Shown: positions 1-50,896, counted from the stretch's first letter. The stretch: 64,000 bases of DNA from Bimastos eiseni (GCA_959347315.1 OY365806.1:30890156-30954155), one strand, 5' to 3'. Made by a program: numbers and translations. The notes: a model not told the origin generated them from the letters alone.

Positions 1-741
1 ACAGAAGTGAGAAGACAAATACAGTAGTATTGCCAAGACAAATTACGGTATCTATGACCCCCATCTGGCACAGCAGACACTGGCACGACAGATACATTAG
101 GTTGCGGTTAGTCTGTGGTGACTATAGCTTGAGCTCAGCTGCTGCATGGACAATGGTTCACTAGCTACGCAATGGTTCCAAGTTGATGGCTAACGGCTTT
201 TCACAGTTAAAAGTAATGCCTAGAAATGGACAAGTATCGATGCCACAGAATACCACATAGGGCAAAAACACAATGTCCATTAGTGAAGGCCCTATCAGTA
301 ACTGTTTTTGCATGTTGTCATGCCAAAGGTGCTATATAAATGAAGTATCATTCACATTAAATTATTAGTTTAAGAGCCAGAAGTCTGCTGATTCGGAAAA
401 TAATACTCTATTATGCTTAGATGTAACCATTATTGCACTATTGTTGTTCCAACACAGGTCCCGTCAAATTACTCATTTTCAGAAAAAAACAAGTTGGGTG
501 GGAATGGGTTAAGAATAGGGTTAGATGACAATGACCATTCTATTGAATATGCCTAAACAGTCCTCTTGGGATAGATAGGCAAGAGAACAAAACGTATCGG
601 CACACTTATACATGATTCCATAGCCAGTCAGCACCCGAGGATTGTTTGAGTAAATGAGTGAATCTAATTCTGGATTTTTATAAAATCCGTACCTGATTAT
701 ATTTACTGGTAGTTAGTCTCCATGCTTTGCTTAGTCATTAC
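1..741. other. Intron of the MIU-repeat gene
   Basis: AT-rich sequence downstream of the donor at 742. No further exon, repeat or RNA gene seen. The region 516-575 (about AATAGGGTTAGATGACA) recurs at 3985-4045, so it belongs to a dispersed repeat. Confidence 0.4.
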
Positions 742-1178
742 CTGTAACTGCTGGGCAATGAAGAAGTCGCTTGATGCGATATCTTCCTGCTGTTGTAGCA
801 GCCTTGCCAATTCAAGGTCAGACTTCTTGTCTTCGGTTGCAGAGTCAGCCACCATCTCCGCATCCGCATCCACCTGCAGCATCTTTGCCACTTCCAGATC
901 CGTTCGTCTGTCCTCGTTAGTGGAGGCAACCATAGATTGCTCATCTTCTCTAGCTTGTAATGTCCTTGCAAGCTCCAGATCACTTTGAGTAATGAGAGCC
1001 ATTGGTCCAGCCACAGTCTGTGCTGATTCTATGAACAGTACTCCTTTGCTCTGATCGTCTTCAGTGGGTGACATGAGAGCCAGTTCTTCAGCCAACAGCT
1101 GAATGGCCAGTGCTTCATCATCATAAACGTGGTTGCCAGGTGAAGAATCAATGTCGTGATGGAAACTGGTTGTCATGG
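742..1178 (-). CDS. Exon of an unrecognised gene with MIU/UIM-like repeats (partial gene)
   Basis: The frame begins with ATG at 1176, two bases after a good acceptor (CGTATTTCCACAG), which suggests a spliced non-coding first exon upstream, and ends at donor TTACAG|GTAATG (742), phase 0, giving 145 residues so far. Five segments resemble each other: DDEALAIQLLAEELA (19-33), SDLELARTLQ (65-74), TDLEVAKMLQ (92-101), SDLELARLLQ (119-128) and FFIAQQLQ (138-145). Acidic flank, then L-A-x-x-L-Q, is close to MIU and UIM ubiquitin-binding helices (CCDC50- or RNF168-like). I do not recognise the protein. The remaining exons lie left of the window. Confidence 0.6.
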
Positions 1179-2334
1179 CTGTGGAAATACGATGGAATGA
1201 ATAAGCCTGGTGGTAAGTGAAGCGGAAAGCAGATTTCTGAATCTGCAGTTGAGAAGCAGTAAATGTTGAACCTACAATTTTTTAAAACAACATGGATTCA
1301 GGATCAAGTAGTTAGTTGCCCAATATTCTGATCTGTCCAAAAACATGGTCAGAGTAAGCGAAAAAGGATGAAGCAAAGACTAGGAAGGAAGGAAGAGGTA
1401 ATGAAGAGGTAAAGGAATAGTAACGAGCAGAGGTGCAACTATGGGCCTGCGAAGTCTTTGCCACTTATCTTCCAAGTATTTGAACACTGGATGAGTGAAG
1501 TCTTTTTACAACTATACAAAGTATAGAAAAAAGAATACTTTAGCAATGGTACAGAAAGTCACAGGAACCAAAACTTTGTAGCTATGCTACGGAGAATGGT
1601 GGCGAGGGAAGCAGTTGAATCAGAGTTGCAAGCATAAAAATGACCTTCAGTGCTTTTTTCTAGGAAAAAAAGTTCTGGAACGCATGAAAAAGGTGCCAGA
1701 AAGCATGGAAAAAGGTGCCGGAAGGCATCCGTGAGTCCTATTGTCGAAAGAAATTATGCTAAAATTAGCTACCAAATAAAATTAATTTCATAGGACACAA
1801 TTATCACAATCTTACTTATTCATTTTAGAATATAAAAATCGAAATTGTAAAGTTTTATTTAAAATTCCATATTTTTTACACAATTACCATTTTTATTATT
1901 TATTAATTTGAAAAAAGGTGCCGGAACACCGTTCCAGCGTATTCCGCCAGAAAAAAAGCACTGGACATTCATGGAAATACCCTGTCTTCCCAAAAGACAC
2001 ATTATGAAAAAATAAATTATCATTTTGCTAATAGTTTCATGTAACTTAAACTGCAAATATGGTTAACTCATGAATTTGGAACATGAAAGAATTATTCTTA
2101 AAACCCTAATACATAAATTCTACTGTCAAAGAAAGGATAAACATCTAGCAATTTATAGTTTCGGAGTGACAATTAAAATAAAGGAGCTAAAGTTCTACGA
2201 CGCGAATAAACTTTAAAGTATTTTCTAACTTAAAAGCAGTACATCAAAAGCTGCCATAATCATGTGTGGCACCACGTCTCTTACGTAGTTTATTATTGAC
2301 TGTGATGATCAAAATTAAAATTAAATGAAAGCTG
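1179..2334. repeat. Intron or upstream region with fragments of a palindrome-bearing repeat
   Basis: Segments at 1660-1735 and 1913-1970 share the core AAAAAGGTGCCGGAA and GGAACACCGTTCC. An inverted copy of the core is found at 59735-59795 (CCGGAACGCCGTTCCGGCACC split by one base change). This is a dispersed element with terminal palindromes; class unknown. No coding signal. Confidence 0.35.
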
Positions 2335-2545
2335 GATCGATGAATATATCTTAAGTAGAAGCTGGATTGATGAGTGAACGCCGTTACAAACTTACAACGA
2401 AAGTAGAATCGATAAAAATAAGACCTTGTACACAGAAACTGGATATATGAAAAGAAGTATACCTAAATGGAAGCTGGATTGATGAAAATAAATGGAAGCT
2501 GGATTGATGAAAAGAAATATACATAAATGGAAGCTGGATCGATAA
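2335..2545. repeat. Tandem/dispersed GAAGCTGGATTGATGA repeat, cluster 1
   Basis: Six or more copies of GAAGCTGGATTGATGA with spacers such as AAAGAAATATACATAAATG. The same unit recurs at 3305-3365, 3600-3735 and inside the foldback element at 37.8 kb. Confidence 0.7.
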
Positions 2546-3304
2546 AAAGCAGTGGAGCAAAGTGGAGCAATTGCTCCAGGGCGCCAAGGGCTGACGGACA
2601 CCTCCTCGGCCAACATAAAATATTTTCTTATAATTTCGGTCAATGGTTAGGCTGGATTCACAACCCTTAGCATTGCAGTCCATACGGCGTACGCGTCTGA
2701 CGAATATCGTCGTAGCCCGTACGCATCTGACGAACGCGTGATAGGTTCGCGCTATTTATCACGCATCAGTTATTGGCATCCATGCTTTCACGTTATTAAA
2801 ATTAAGCCATTAAGTGAGAGCTAAAAAAACTGGTTGACATAGATCCACTCGTTCCGCATAGCGTAAATAGTACGTCCTACTTGCAAATTAAATCTAAATA
2901 GGACGTTACTCATATTCAGATCAGTTGCTCAGCTGCATATAAACACAGTGATTAGCTGTGTTCGTTGAAATTGAAAAACACATTTTCAGCACTTTCTGTT
3001 TGTTGAGTAGAATATTTTTGAAAATTTCCATACTTCTTCTGTTTGTTGAGGAAATTAGTGCAAAAGAGTTTAATTATTTTTGCACCGACTTTCGAGAACT
3101 TCTCCATTCTGCAGATATTTCTCAAGAGATCCAGTTTACCCTCACAAATACCAAATAATCCGTAAATTTCATGAGAAAGTGCAGAAAGACAGTTCTGTTA
3201 CAGCTTCATGAGGCACTGCAAATGAACATTGCTCAGTGGGAGGGCTTTGAGCAACATTTGCTCCAAGGCCCCACAGAGGCAGCTATGCCACTGATGAAAA
3301 GGAT

Positions 3305-3735
3305 CATATGCTTAAGTGGAAGCTGAATTGATGAGAGAATGCTGCTACGATGGAAGTGGAATCGATGAAAAGTATCACGTTATATTACAACTGAAATTTG
3401 ATATCGCCCTTCTTCCAACATGTCTTTATTCCGAAGTGCACATGCCTCGATGATGCAACTGCAGTTATAATGCAGAGTAAGTGTGTACAAAGGACAAGCT
3501 CAAGGTCCCTACACAGTGACTCCTTGGACGAGGGTTGAACCCGCACTCAGCAAGTTACAGGCTAACCGCTGTAACCATTGGCCACTGTGCAACGAAGGCC
3601 GTGTACGCAGAAACTGGATTGATGAAAAGAAATATGCCTAAATGGGAGCTGGATTGATGAAAAAATAATCCTAAATGGAAGCTGGATCATAAAAAAGGAT
3701 CATTTGCTTAAGTAGAAGCTGGATTGATTAAATAA
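3305..3735. repeat. GAAGCTGGATTGATGA repeat, cluster 2, interrupted by the SINE
   Basis: Repeat units flank the SINE at 3395-3597 on both sides (3305-3365 and 3600-3735), so the SINE probably inserted into an existing array. Confidence 0.55.
3395..3597 (-). mobile_element. tRNA-derived SINE, family 1, copy 1
   Basis: Reads on the minus strand with an A-box-like TGGCCAATGG and a B-box-like GGGTTCAACCC, then a non-tRNA body (GACCTTGAGC). A copy of the same length and layout is at 27305-27507. Confidence 0.6.
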
Positions 3736-4470
3736 ATTTAGTTTTGGCACATTTCTGCGTTTTTTTCTTAAGTACATTGCTAGCAGTAATGTTAATAATA
3801 ATAAAATACGTTACTTGTTTTTTTTTAAATTTCACAAGAGTTACATACACTAAAATACACATTTACCTGCTCCCTCGTTGCATATTGGAGGGAGAGAGAG
3901 AGCGGCGCGCTCGTTTGATGATGCCTTTCGTTTATTATCAAAACAAGGCTGGCACGCCGCAACCTAGTTACAAGATATTTGATTAAGAATAGGGTTTGAT
4001 GACAAGGGCCATTCTATTGAATATGCTTGAACAGTACTCTTGGGATAGACAGGCAAGAAAACAAAATGTATCAGCAGACTAATACATGATATAATGAAGC
4101 ATAACCAGTTACCAGAGATGTGGTTGCCCTATCAGCTACAGATTTTAGAACATTTTTTGTTCGTTTCAGCTCTACTTCTACTTTCAATTTCGTACTCAGG
4201 CTGAAAACGTGAAACTGGTCAGTTCCGCAATTTAGAAGAAAGACAGGTACATCCCTAAAACCGGCGTTAACCAAAATGATGACTTAGACCATGTTTCGCA
4301 TAGACATCGGAAAGTTTCGTTTCATTCGATTGTAACCTAGACACAAATCAATAAATCTATATTTAGAGGATGGTTTTCCGCGGAATATCTCTGAACATCC
4401 GGCGCATTTGGCGACATCTGGCATTGGCGGGTATAAACAGGGCTTCTGTAACACCTTGGACTGGTAAAAC
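3736..4470. other. No gene seen
   Basis: AT-rich unique sequence with a short GA-rich stretch near 3890. 3985-4045 repeats the dispersed sequence also found near 516-575. No coding or RNA signal. Confidence 0.4.
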
Positions 4471-4706
4471 CAAAGATGTTAGCGTCGTATACTAAGATAT
4501 GACACTTCCTATCTCCGCTATGTATCTGACTGTTCACGCCATCTACCTTGGAATCGATTGTCGTTGCTAAGATACTACTCAGATACCATTAGGCCAGTCG
4601 CTAAGTGTCTTTACGCTTTGACCACCACACAAACCAAATACACAGCGAGATAGGAAGTGTCATATCTTAGTCTAGTCTAGGACTCTACTATCTTTGGTAA
4701 AACTAT
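4471..4706. mobile_element. Inverted-repeat element (MITE-like)
   Basis: The left arm (about 4471-4528) and right arm (about 4638-4706) are imperfect reverse complements sharing ACCAAAGAT and CTAAGATATGACACTTCC. The ~110-bp middle is unrelated. No clear target-site duplication seen. Confidence 0.5.
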
Positions 4707-6376
4707 CGAAAATACACACAAGCAGGACAGATGCGATGATGTGTTGAGCAATAAATTGCATGAATTCGATGAAAAACAAACCAGGATTCGTTAGTTTTGT
4801 ATGTCCCACGGTGTAAGATATACACATCTTACGCCATGGTATGTACACAGAGAACAACGAAAGGTATAATTATTGCAATAAATGTAAATACTTATAGCCT
4901 ACTTTTAATGGCGTCAGTCACGCCCGTAGCCAGAGGTAAAATCAAGATGAGGCAAACCTCTACCCTCACATCCTCGTGTTCTCTGCCGGCCTCTCCGCGT
5001 CCCAATCTTTTCTCCCGTCACATCCCCTTCACATCCCTGCCATCCCCGTATCTACTGGATTTCCTGCATTCCCTTCCCACTCCATCCCTTTAATTGGGGA
5101 CTGTGGAATCCGGGGTAGGCCTATCGCCCTGGCAGTTAACCGCAAGAAAAATGTCGCACAGGCCTACTGTAAAAGCTCTTATTCATTATCGTAATCGAAA
5201 ATTCGAAATCGTAATCTCCAAGCTTCTTAATTATTCGCCATCGTCATTCGAAAACAAGCAAAGGGTACCAGATTATTCACGAGCGCTGCATCGAATCAAA
5301 TGGGTTGTCCAAAGGGTAGTCAGATCACTCGATCAGACGGAGGTCAAAGTCCGGTTTCTAAAGGGTCAGAGGAAGGAGGCAGAGGTTCAAGCGAGTGTCA
5401 TTTTACTCGAGGATTGGAAGGTGAACGATCAAGTGAGTCTAGGTAAGAGTTCTTGAAAAGGTGAGACCTAAGTTTCGAATGGAAAGCCTGAGAGGTGATG
5501 TAGCCTATAAAGAAGCCTAAGGCAAATGATGGGTGATAGGTAATGACGGTGGTGGAGGAGCCGATATCGCGAAACAGTACAGAATTCAGAAGGCAGATAG
5601 CTCCAGAGACATGATGCTATGATGAATACGGCTCGATTGGAGAACTTGAAATGAGACGTGACCGTTGGTCGAGAAACACTAAACAGGATGACGATCGCCT
5701 TGAACGGGTAGAACGATTTAGTTGCAGTGCATGGTGAACATTTCATGAAGATATTTGGGCCTTGAGTATTGTAAGAGTTATAGGTTAGGACATTAAAACG
5801 TATGCGCTCTGTGGTTTTTAGCCAATGGAGCTATTTGAGGATGGGAGTAGTGATCAGTGCCGGATTAAGGCATAAGCCAACTAAGCCACGGCATAGGAGG
5901 GTACAAATACCGATTTTTGCTTGGGCATTCTGGTAACGGCTCTGAATAGTGAGTTTTGGAGCTTAGTTATGTTGCTTCTATTTTGAAGGGAATTGCAGCT
6001 ATCGAGAACTTCAAGTTGACAGTGGAGGTGCTGTGATGGAGGCAGTTCTGATGTCGAGCATACGGCGAAGGTCATGAATGTGCATAAAGCAGGAATGTGA
6101 GAGGTGGGAAATGTGGTTAGGGACAGACGAGGATCAAATTTAACGCCAGGATTGTGGACGGGGGCATCAGAGGTGAAGAGAAGGGATGGGGGTTAATAGA
6201 TAGGTGTATTGAAGTGTCATGTATTTTCTTTATTTGATCAGGAAGGCCCATTGTGATGAATTCTGTTTTGGAAGGGAACTGATACAGTGCGGTCTGCTAG
6301 TAAGCTGGTTCGACTTAACTGGTCCCAATGTTCGATATGCCGAGGGAGGGGATAGACCCCTAGCTTTAGCTCCAAG

Positions 6377-6379
<3 letters not shown>
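4707..6379. other. No gene seen
   Basis: Mixed-composition sequence with several 60-120 codon frames, none with splice or domain support. TTATTCACGAGCGC near 5273 is one of four occurrences of this motif in the window. Confidence 0.35.

Positions 6380-6380
<1 letters not shown>

Positions 6381-6418
<38 letters not shown>
6381..6418. repeat. (TA)n microsatellite
   Basis: 38 bp of alternating TA followed by a short CA run. Confidence 0.95.
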
Positions 6419-6428
<10 letters not shown>

Positions 6429-9400
6429 TGTAGTGCATAATTCTTCAGATTCCCCGAAGTTCTTATCAGCCGACTGTGCTGCTTCTTTTTCGATAAATCA
6501 GACCCTGACTGGTTGTAATAATCTCTATATTATGCCAACAATTACCTAAATCATTGCATGGAGTAGGTCAAGGACTCAAGGGACCATCCATATAGAATTT
6601 ATGAAAAACCTACTTTGACCCCTCCCTTTTTGTCAGCATTAGGCGGACATCTGCACTACAGCAACATTATAGCGTTGACTCACCGTTGAGTAACTTTTAA
6701 ACAGCGGTCAGCCAATGGGGTGGGGCTATTGTCATCACTCTGATAAATTGGTAATAATTTCGTAATAGCTATAACAGTTCCAGAATAACAGCTGCAAATG
6801 AAAGAGAGCCAGTATCTGTTCAATGCACTGCTGACCGCCTATTACCCTACTAAAATGAAGCCAATATAGAGACCAAAGGCTTCAATCTAATGCCCATGAC
6901 TGGGTTAAAGCTCTGTGGCCTGTGACACATACATAGAAAGCGACTGATCATGACCCAACACAGAACACACTGTACGCTGACTCCGGATATACGGAAATGA
7001 CCTAGTGCACATCACACACTGGGTGCAGTTGCCTCATGTCTGCATGTGGTTGACCTCTGCCATGTTTGCAGACATCTTTAATGACTGAACCAAAATAAAA
7101 CTATTATTTAGCTGGAATCCAATTCTGCTTAAGACAAGGCGTTTGGGGCATTTACGATAATAGCACCAGAGAAGTTTCCAAAATCGAAATGTGGAAAATA
7201 TGAAATAAATATGCTCAAACAAACTTCCATAAAATTTTTTCAATAATCGGCATTTCATTCATTCAATCAGTCCATCTCCCATTTCCGAACATGTTAAAAG
7301 AAATGGAATATCTGGACTTTCTGTTCACAAAACCCAATTTTCAACCACTAATAGCAAGATCTCTTGCTACCTGTATCAATTAGAAGAAATGCTTGCACAC
7401 AGGGGCAGCGACCCCGGGGGTTTAGAGGACAAATCCCATGACCTTTTACAGAGAGGGACACTTTATATGTTTGTCCCCCCTACATTTCTTATTCCTCACA
7501 TTAGGTGTCCTCCCACCTCTCAAACGAGATCGCCGCCTCTGCTTGCACACTCAGAAAACAAAAGAAGCCATGACTACAAATAAACAAATGACTTCTGCAT
7601 GAATTTGCAGTTTTAAATCTAGTAATATGCATATTAATTATACTTAACAATACATAAATGTACATTACATATGAAGTGCATATACAGCAAATGTACACAT
7701 ATTGCATATGCTAGCACATTTGTAGCATTTAACATGGGTTTGGTGCACGAGTATTGCAGCAGTTTTGCATGGGTTGATCCTAATAAATCATCAAACTGCA
7801 TAATTATTCAGTAGCAAAATATAGCTCAATCACATAGCTAGCTACTAGTATGAAACAGTCAATGTCAACACGTTACCCAGTATCTGTGTGACAAAATAAG
7901 TTAACCACCATATTTCAACATGCTAAATGCAATGAAACATGTGCTAAATACCACATTTCAACATATTAAACAAGTGGCATTAACATAATGTCAAGTGCTG
8001 GAAAAACTTTTCTTACTATTAAAAACTATGCTTAAAAACTATTCTTACACAATAATACATTAAATAAAAGCAAAATCAGACTAGCAACACATAACTTCTT
8101 TGTTCCTAGCTAATAGCATAATTGTGTGTTCAGTTTATTATGATATCTGCTATGTTAACATGATATCTAGATAGCACATCAAACCAAATGGACAAGTATG
8201 GGCAAAGCGAGTATGCTCAACTGGACACTCTCCAGAATTGCAATGGTTAACGGCTTGACTTGATTAAATGCCAGGGAATTTTCTCAAGACAATCATAACT
8301 CATTGCATGCCAAACACTTAATACAATGCTAGGGCAAAGCTCTACTATTCATATAGCATGAATAAATAACAGTTTAGGTGCTCAACAGTTGGGACTGATG
8401 AACCTTCCCAAGGTCCCTCCACAGTAATAGACTCAGAGGAGCATGAACCGACATACTTTGCTAACAAGGCCAAAATTGAACCATTTGACCATATGCTCTA
8501 CATAACAAAGCTAGGTGTGAGTCCTAGTAACTCAAAAGCACAAATATAAAAACTGGGTCACCACTTCAACCCCTTTAACTCCATTTTCACCAAAAACAAA
8601 AACTAGGTCAGTATCTAACACCATTTTCAGTCTAAAATCTAAGTATAACTAAGTACTTTTGCTCTTTAACTCAAAGTCCAGGATAACAAGAAACTGGAAT
8701 AGTAGCATAACCACTTCAATACCAAGCATACAATAAGAAGAATAATTTTTAACTCAAACTCGAGGCTAAACAAATAACTGGGACAGTACTTTAATACTTG
8801 AGACTCCAACTGAAGTTTAACAATGAGGACTGGAATTCGAATAATTTTACATTTCAACACCACTTAGATAGGTCAGTAGATTAACTATCTCAATCCTGAA
8901 TCAACGTTTCAATCAACAGCAACACAAGCACCTCAAGACATTTAGACTGAAATTACATCGAGTAAAAGAAAATATGGCAACAACTATTTGATAAAAAACT
9001 CAACAATGATTACCTACAGCAAACTCCAGCAACAAACAGATATCAACAAATTTACATAAAATTAAATATTACAATTAAACACCAATTCTAGTTGCTTCAT
9101 GCGTAGAATCTGCCCTAGGTCATCAGCTTCACATATTTAGGAGACATATGCTCCAAAAAAACTTTGCAAACTAAGCTCAACATTCTGCCACAACCTAGCA
9201 TCGCTTTTAGCCTCAAAATTTTAATCTGACTTCAATTCAACACTCATCAATAAATTTATCATAAAAGTTCTTCTTAGCATTGATGGTTAATTCCTTAAAT
9301 TTCCTTATGACACTTTACACAGTCCAATATATATTTGCTTAACCCTTTGGATTCTAAAGGCTGGAAAAACACATGGAAACTTAGTGGAAAATAACACATG

Positions 9401-10959
9401 AAAAGCACAAAAAACTGGCCTCACTGTCTACCATCATCTCCCAATAGATTTCAAAGCAGTCTGTGCTTAAATTAACGCTCACAATGTGTGCACTATGCAA
9501 TTTAATGCAAATATATCATTGTTTTTGTGGCTGTGTTCACCTTTGTCTGAAGAATTACTGCAAAAGTAACAGTAGTGATTCATCAAAGGTTACAGCATCA
9601 TCTACTCCTGCTTGTAATCACAAAATTTAAGTAGCACAAACATACAGATCATTGTCTGCCCAGAGAACTCAAGGTAAGCAAGCAAGTACATCCAGAAGCC
9701 AAAGAAATGAACAAGTGCTGTGAAACTGTATGCTGGAGTAAGCATGCAAAGTTTGTTTGCACATTGGAACTAGGAGCAATAACCTGGTTTCGATAAATAT
9801 CATTCAAAAGTTAAAATTGGACACGATTCAATGAACTAGCCCCTGAACTGTAGCACAAACGACGGTATGCAAGGAGACACAGTGAATAAATAATACATCA
9901 ATAAAGTCTTTATCCTGTACTGAAGACTAAAAGTTATGTAATATGTTTCCTATCATAACATAATATATTTTTTTAACTTTTCAAAGAGAATAAATCTCTT
10001 GGGAGCCAAAACTTACCAGGAGCTTCGGTAATATGTGTGTAATCATTCAAATGGTTAATCATCGCTCTACTAACCCTGCTGCGTGTAAATGGCTACATAT
10101 AACATTTCACTTAGCTTTTTAACTGTCTATTCTGGTTGAAACGTTGCTTCGTATTGTCTTCTTTTGCATAGTTGTTGCTTCATTACTGCCCACTCCTGCT
10201 CAGGCATTGCTTGCTTACTGCCTATAGTTGTTAAACTTTGCTTTCTCACTACATACTTTTGTTTAATCTTTTTACTTACTAACCACTTATGTTCACTCTT
10301 GCTTTTGAATTGGTTACATATTTTTATTCTTTATATTTCTCTGCACACTTTGATTAAATCTTCGTTGTGAAACTGCCTAATTGTCGTTCACAAATTAATT
10401 GCCTACTTATTTGCTTCAGCTTCACCATCTTTTCTGACTGATAGGCCATGAGCATTCCCTCTCTGAAAATACAAAAGCAGATATTTAAACAACAGTACTG
10501 AATGAATAGGGAAGTCTCTCTCTCTCATCATCAGCAAGGGCCACCAAATTTTAAAATTTAGAATTCAATTGCAGAATTTTTTTGGACACAGGTTCACCTA
10601 GCTCATAAGACTGACTAGTTACCCTCAAACTGGACTGACTGCTCACAAATAATTGTGATAAAACTCATAAAAAAATGATTCTCTCCATTTTTAAAAGTAA
10701 GAGAACTCTTATGAACAATAACAAAATCTTTCTGCCAATTGCTTTAAACGAAATAAGAGCTTTCTGTCAATCACCAGGTGTTGTAATTATCCCAAAATTT
10801 GTACAACAATCATCTGAGTAGTTGAGGGTACTTGTTTGTCACTGTCCCTCAAACACTGTAGCCTTGAAAGCACATAATATTTTAAACTGACTTCAAGAAA
10901 CCAATTTCTACTGCTTGTAAGAAAAAACAATGAAATTCCGATCTTAAACAACATCCTGA
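6419..10959. other. Long AT-rich stretch without a gene; includes the TANC/rols 3' flank
   Basis: No coding exons. A minus-strand AATAAA occurs at 10328-10323 and could be a poly(A) signal for TANC/rols with a ~0.9-kb 3' UTR, but this is one of many chance possibilities. 8405-8520 has a degraded SINE-like look (AAGGTCCCTCCACAGT). Confidence 0.35.
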
Positions 10960-10962
10960 GAT

Positions 10963-11165
10963 TATCCTCAGAGGATCCAACCGATAATGCTCAGGCCATC
11001 ATCTAATAATCCTCAGATGACCATCTTATAATCCTCAGAACAACATTTGAAGATCATCAAATGATTATCCAAGTAATGCTCATTTGATCATACACCAATC
11101 CTCAGCTTATCATCCATAGCCCTCCATTGATCATTCGATAATCCTATGACCATTCGATAGTAATA
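10963..11165. repeat. Degenerate ATAATCCTCAGA repeat in the probable 3' UTR
   Basis: About five to seven imperfect copies of ATAATCCTCAGA with CATC-rich spacers lie directly after the stop codon (minus strand). Confidence 0.5.
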
Positions 11166-11213
11166 CATATAAGTTAACTGTCTTTAAACTTTCAGTTAAT
11201 CAAGATCTACTTC

Positions 11214-48375
<37,162 letters not shown>

Positions 48376-49109
48376 CTGCAACAAACAAAACACCCGGTCT
48401 CAGACAACTGCTCTGATTCACTCTCATGACTTCTGTAGAAACACTAAACTACTCTTTTTGTTCTAAATATAATATAAAAAAGACCTGTTTAGGTCTGGCT
48501 AGTGTACCAGGTGCTCTGGTGACGTTATTAAAACGTGCTAAATTAAATGTCTTTATAGATAACATGCTAACTAGCCCCTACAAGTAAAGTCTGGAAGTAG
48601 CAGATAATAATGCAGCAAGAATGTGCAACCTGCATCAATCTTTATAATTGAAAATACGTGTGAAATAATAAACTACGAGTCGACACAAACACATAAATGG
48701 CAGACAGCCATTCTTTTTCGTAAGCCATATGATTTATTAAAAACATATAAGATGAATTTTTCCAGCCATTTATTCTAAATAGTTTTGAACATAAACTCTC
48801 ATTTAAGTAACATCTTACAAAAACATGCTAGATTTTGTTTTTCATTTCTGCAATGGTGCCTAGACCAAATAAAATTAAATATTGCCGATTAATTGGACGG
48901 AATCCATAATCATCAAAATAATGCCAATCAGTCCAGTCCAACCATAGCAATTAGTAATTAGACAAAAACAATAGTGATCAGAAGACTTTAGGTGGCAGTG
49001 TGTGTGCTTAGACTACACATCATCTATGCAAGCAAGTATTGTTGTTAAACTCATGTCTGCTATTACCAGCTATCACAGTGCTTCCACAACACAAACACAA
49101 CTGAGATCT

Positions 49110-49250
49110 CATTATGGATTAACCGAAACTCGACTTGGAAACTCGGCTCAGCCGAGTTACATAGTACTCGACGTTACTCGGACAAACAATGGGTCGAAGT
49201 CTTAATAGAAATTGGCTTTTCTGTTTAGAGAACGAAAATCGGTAAACACC
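49110..49250 (-). mobile_element. Dispersed repeat, inverted partner of 51050-51215
   Basis: The reverse complement shares blocks GACCCATTG, TGTCC, CTCGGCTGAGC and CCGATTTT with 51050-51215 in the same order. It contains the palindrome CTCGGCTCAGCCGAG. Class unknown. Confidence 0.5.
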
Positions 49251-49705
49251 ATAAGTAACATTAATCAACAACATATAGTTTATTTTTAGAAGTTTAGGAA
49301 AATACAAAAATGGAGAAATAATGAATATGGAAAATTTGAAATCTTACATCAGACAAAAATAAAACTGGAAAAATAACAAAAGACTGCAAATAAATATATG
49401 CACATAAAAAATGGAAAATGTGAAAAAAATGACAAATGAAAATAAAACAGATTCTGCTTCAGAAAATAGGGGTTTAGCCATGGTCTTGTCAAACGTTGAC
49501 ATATGAATTAGCTCCAGATCCCCACATAACTTAAGGCCAAGCGCAGCGCCAAGGTTAAACATGGAGGTCTAGCTTCTACTACTTAGATTCACAAAGGCTA
49601 GGGAACCAGTTTAGAGGAGAATGCCATCCAAACAGCACCTGCTAACTAACTGCTATTCATAGCTAGAGCTTATCTGACCTTATGGCTAAGTAGTTATCTG
49701 CCTAC

Positions 49706-50549
49706 AGTGTGTCATGTCAATCCGTTTGTCTGTGTGGTGCTAGTTATCTGCCTTAAAGTGTGTCTTGTCAATCCGTTTGTCTGTGTGGTGCTAGTTATCT
49801 GCCTTAAAGTGTGTCTTGTCAATCCGTTTGTCTGTGTGGTGCTAGTTATCTGCCTTAAAGTGTGTCTTGTCAATCCGTTTGTCTGTGTGGTGCTAGTTAT
49901 CTGCCTTAAAGTGTGTCTTGTCAATCCGTTTGTCTGTGTGGTGCTAGTTATCTGCCTTAAAGTGTGTCTTGTCAATCCGTTTGTCTGTGTGGTGCTAGTT
50001 ATCTGCCTTAAAGTGTGTCTTGTCAATCCGTTTGTCTGTGTGGTGCTAGTTATCTGCCTTAAAGTGTGTCTTGTCAATCCGTTTGTCTGTGTGGTGCTAG
50101 TTATCTGCCTTAAAGTGTGTCTTGTCAATCCGTTTGTCTGTGTGGTGCTAGTTATCTGCCTTAAAGTGTGTCTTGTCAATCCGTTTGTCTGTGTGGTGCT
50201 AGTTATCTGCCTTAAAGTGTGTCTTGTCAATCCGTTTGTCTGTGTGGTGCTAGTTATCTGCCTTAAAGTGTGTCTTGTCAATCCGTTTGTCTGTGTGGTG
50301 CTAGTTATCTGCCTTAAAGTGTGTCTTGTCAATCCGTTTGTCTGTGTGGTGCTAGTTATCTGCCTTAAAGTGTGTCTTGTCAATCCGTTTGTCTGTGTGG
50401 TGCTAGTTATCTGCCTTAAAGTGTGTCTTGTCAATCCGTTTGTCTGTGTGGTGCTAGTTATCTGCCTTAAAGTGTGTCTTGTCAATCCGTTTGTCTGTGT
50501 GGTGCTAGTTATCTGCCTTAAAGTGTGTCTTGTCAATCCGTTTGTCTGT
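49706..50549. repeat. 51-bp satellite, 16.3 copies
   Basis: Unit contains GTGTCTTGTCAATCCG, TTTGTCTGTGTGGTG and CTAGTTATCTGCCTTAAA. Units are essentially identical after the first, so the array is young. As 51 is 17 codons and the unit lacks stops in one frame per strand, long artificial open frames appear on both strands. Confidence 0.98.
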
Positions 50550-50834
50550 GCGCCTCCTATCTATCTTCCTGTCTGTCTGTGAAATGTCTAGTAGTACTAC
50601 AGAACAGTTAAAGTTCAATGGACTCTTGTATGACCTCAGTCGTAGCACTCTTCAGTGAATGCCTCCTCAACACTTATTCCAGTCGATTTGTGAATGGTAG
50701 AGTGTAATGTTGTCTTCTAGCTATCAGCTGACCTGCACAAATCTATGCACAAACTCTATGACAGTCTGCTCCACAGACTGATTAAGGCGATACCATACCT
50801 ACGAAAACACGCGTACATCCACATAGAAAGGCAC

Positions 50835-50896
50835 ACACAGATGGACACACAGATGGACACACAGATGGACACACAGATGGACACACAGATGGACAC
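50835..50896. repeat. 12-bp tandem repeat (ACACAGATGGAC)
   Basis: Five copies. Confidence 0.95.

Noticed and set aside
49707..50582. A 291-residue open frame on plus and a 274-residue one on minus
   Set aside because: Both are products of the 51-bp satellite, whose length is a multiple of three with no stop in those frames. No start context, splice site or family support.
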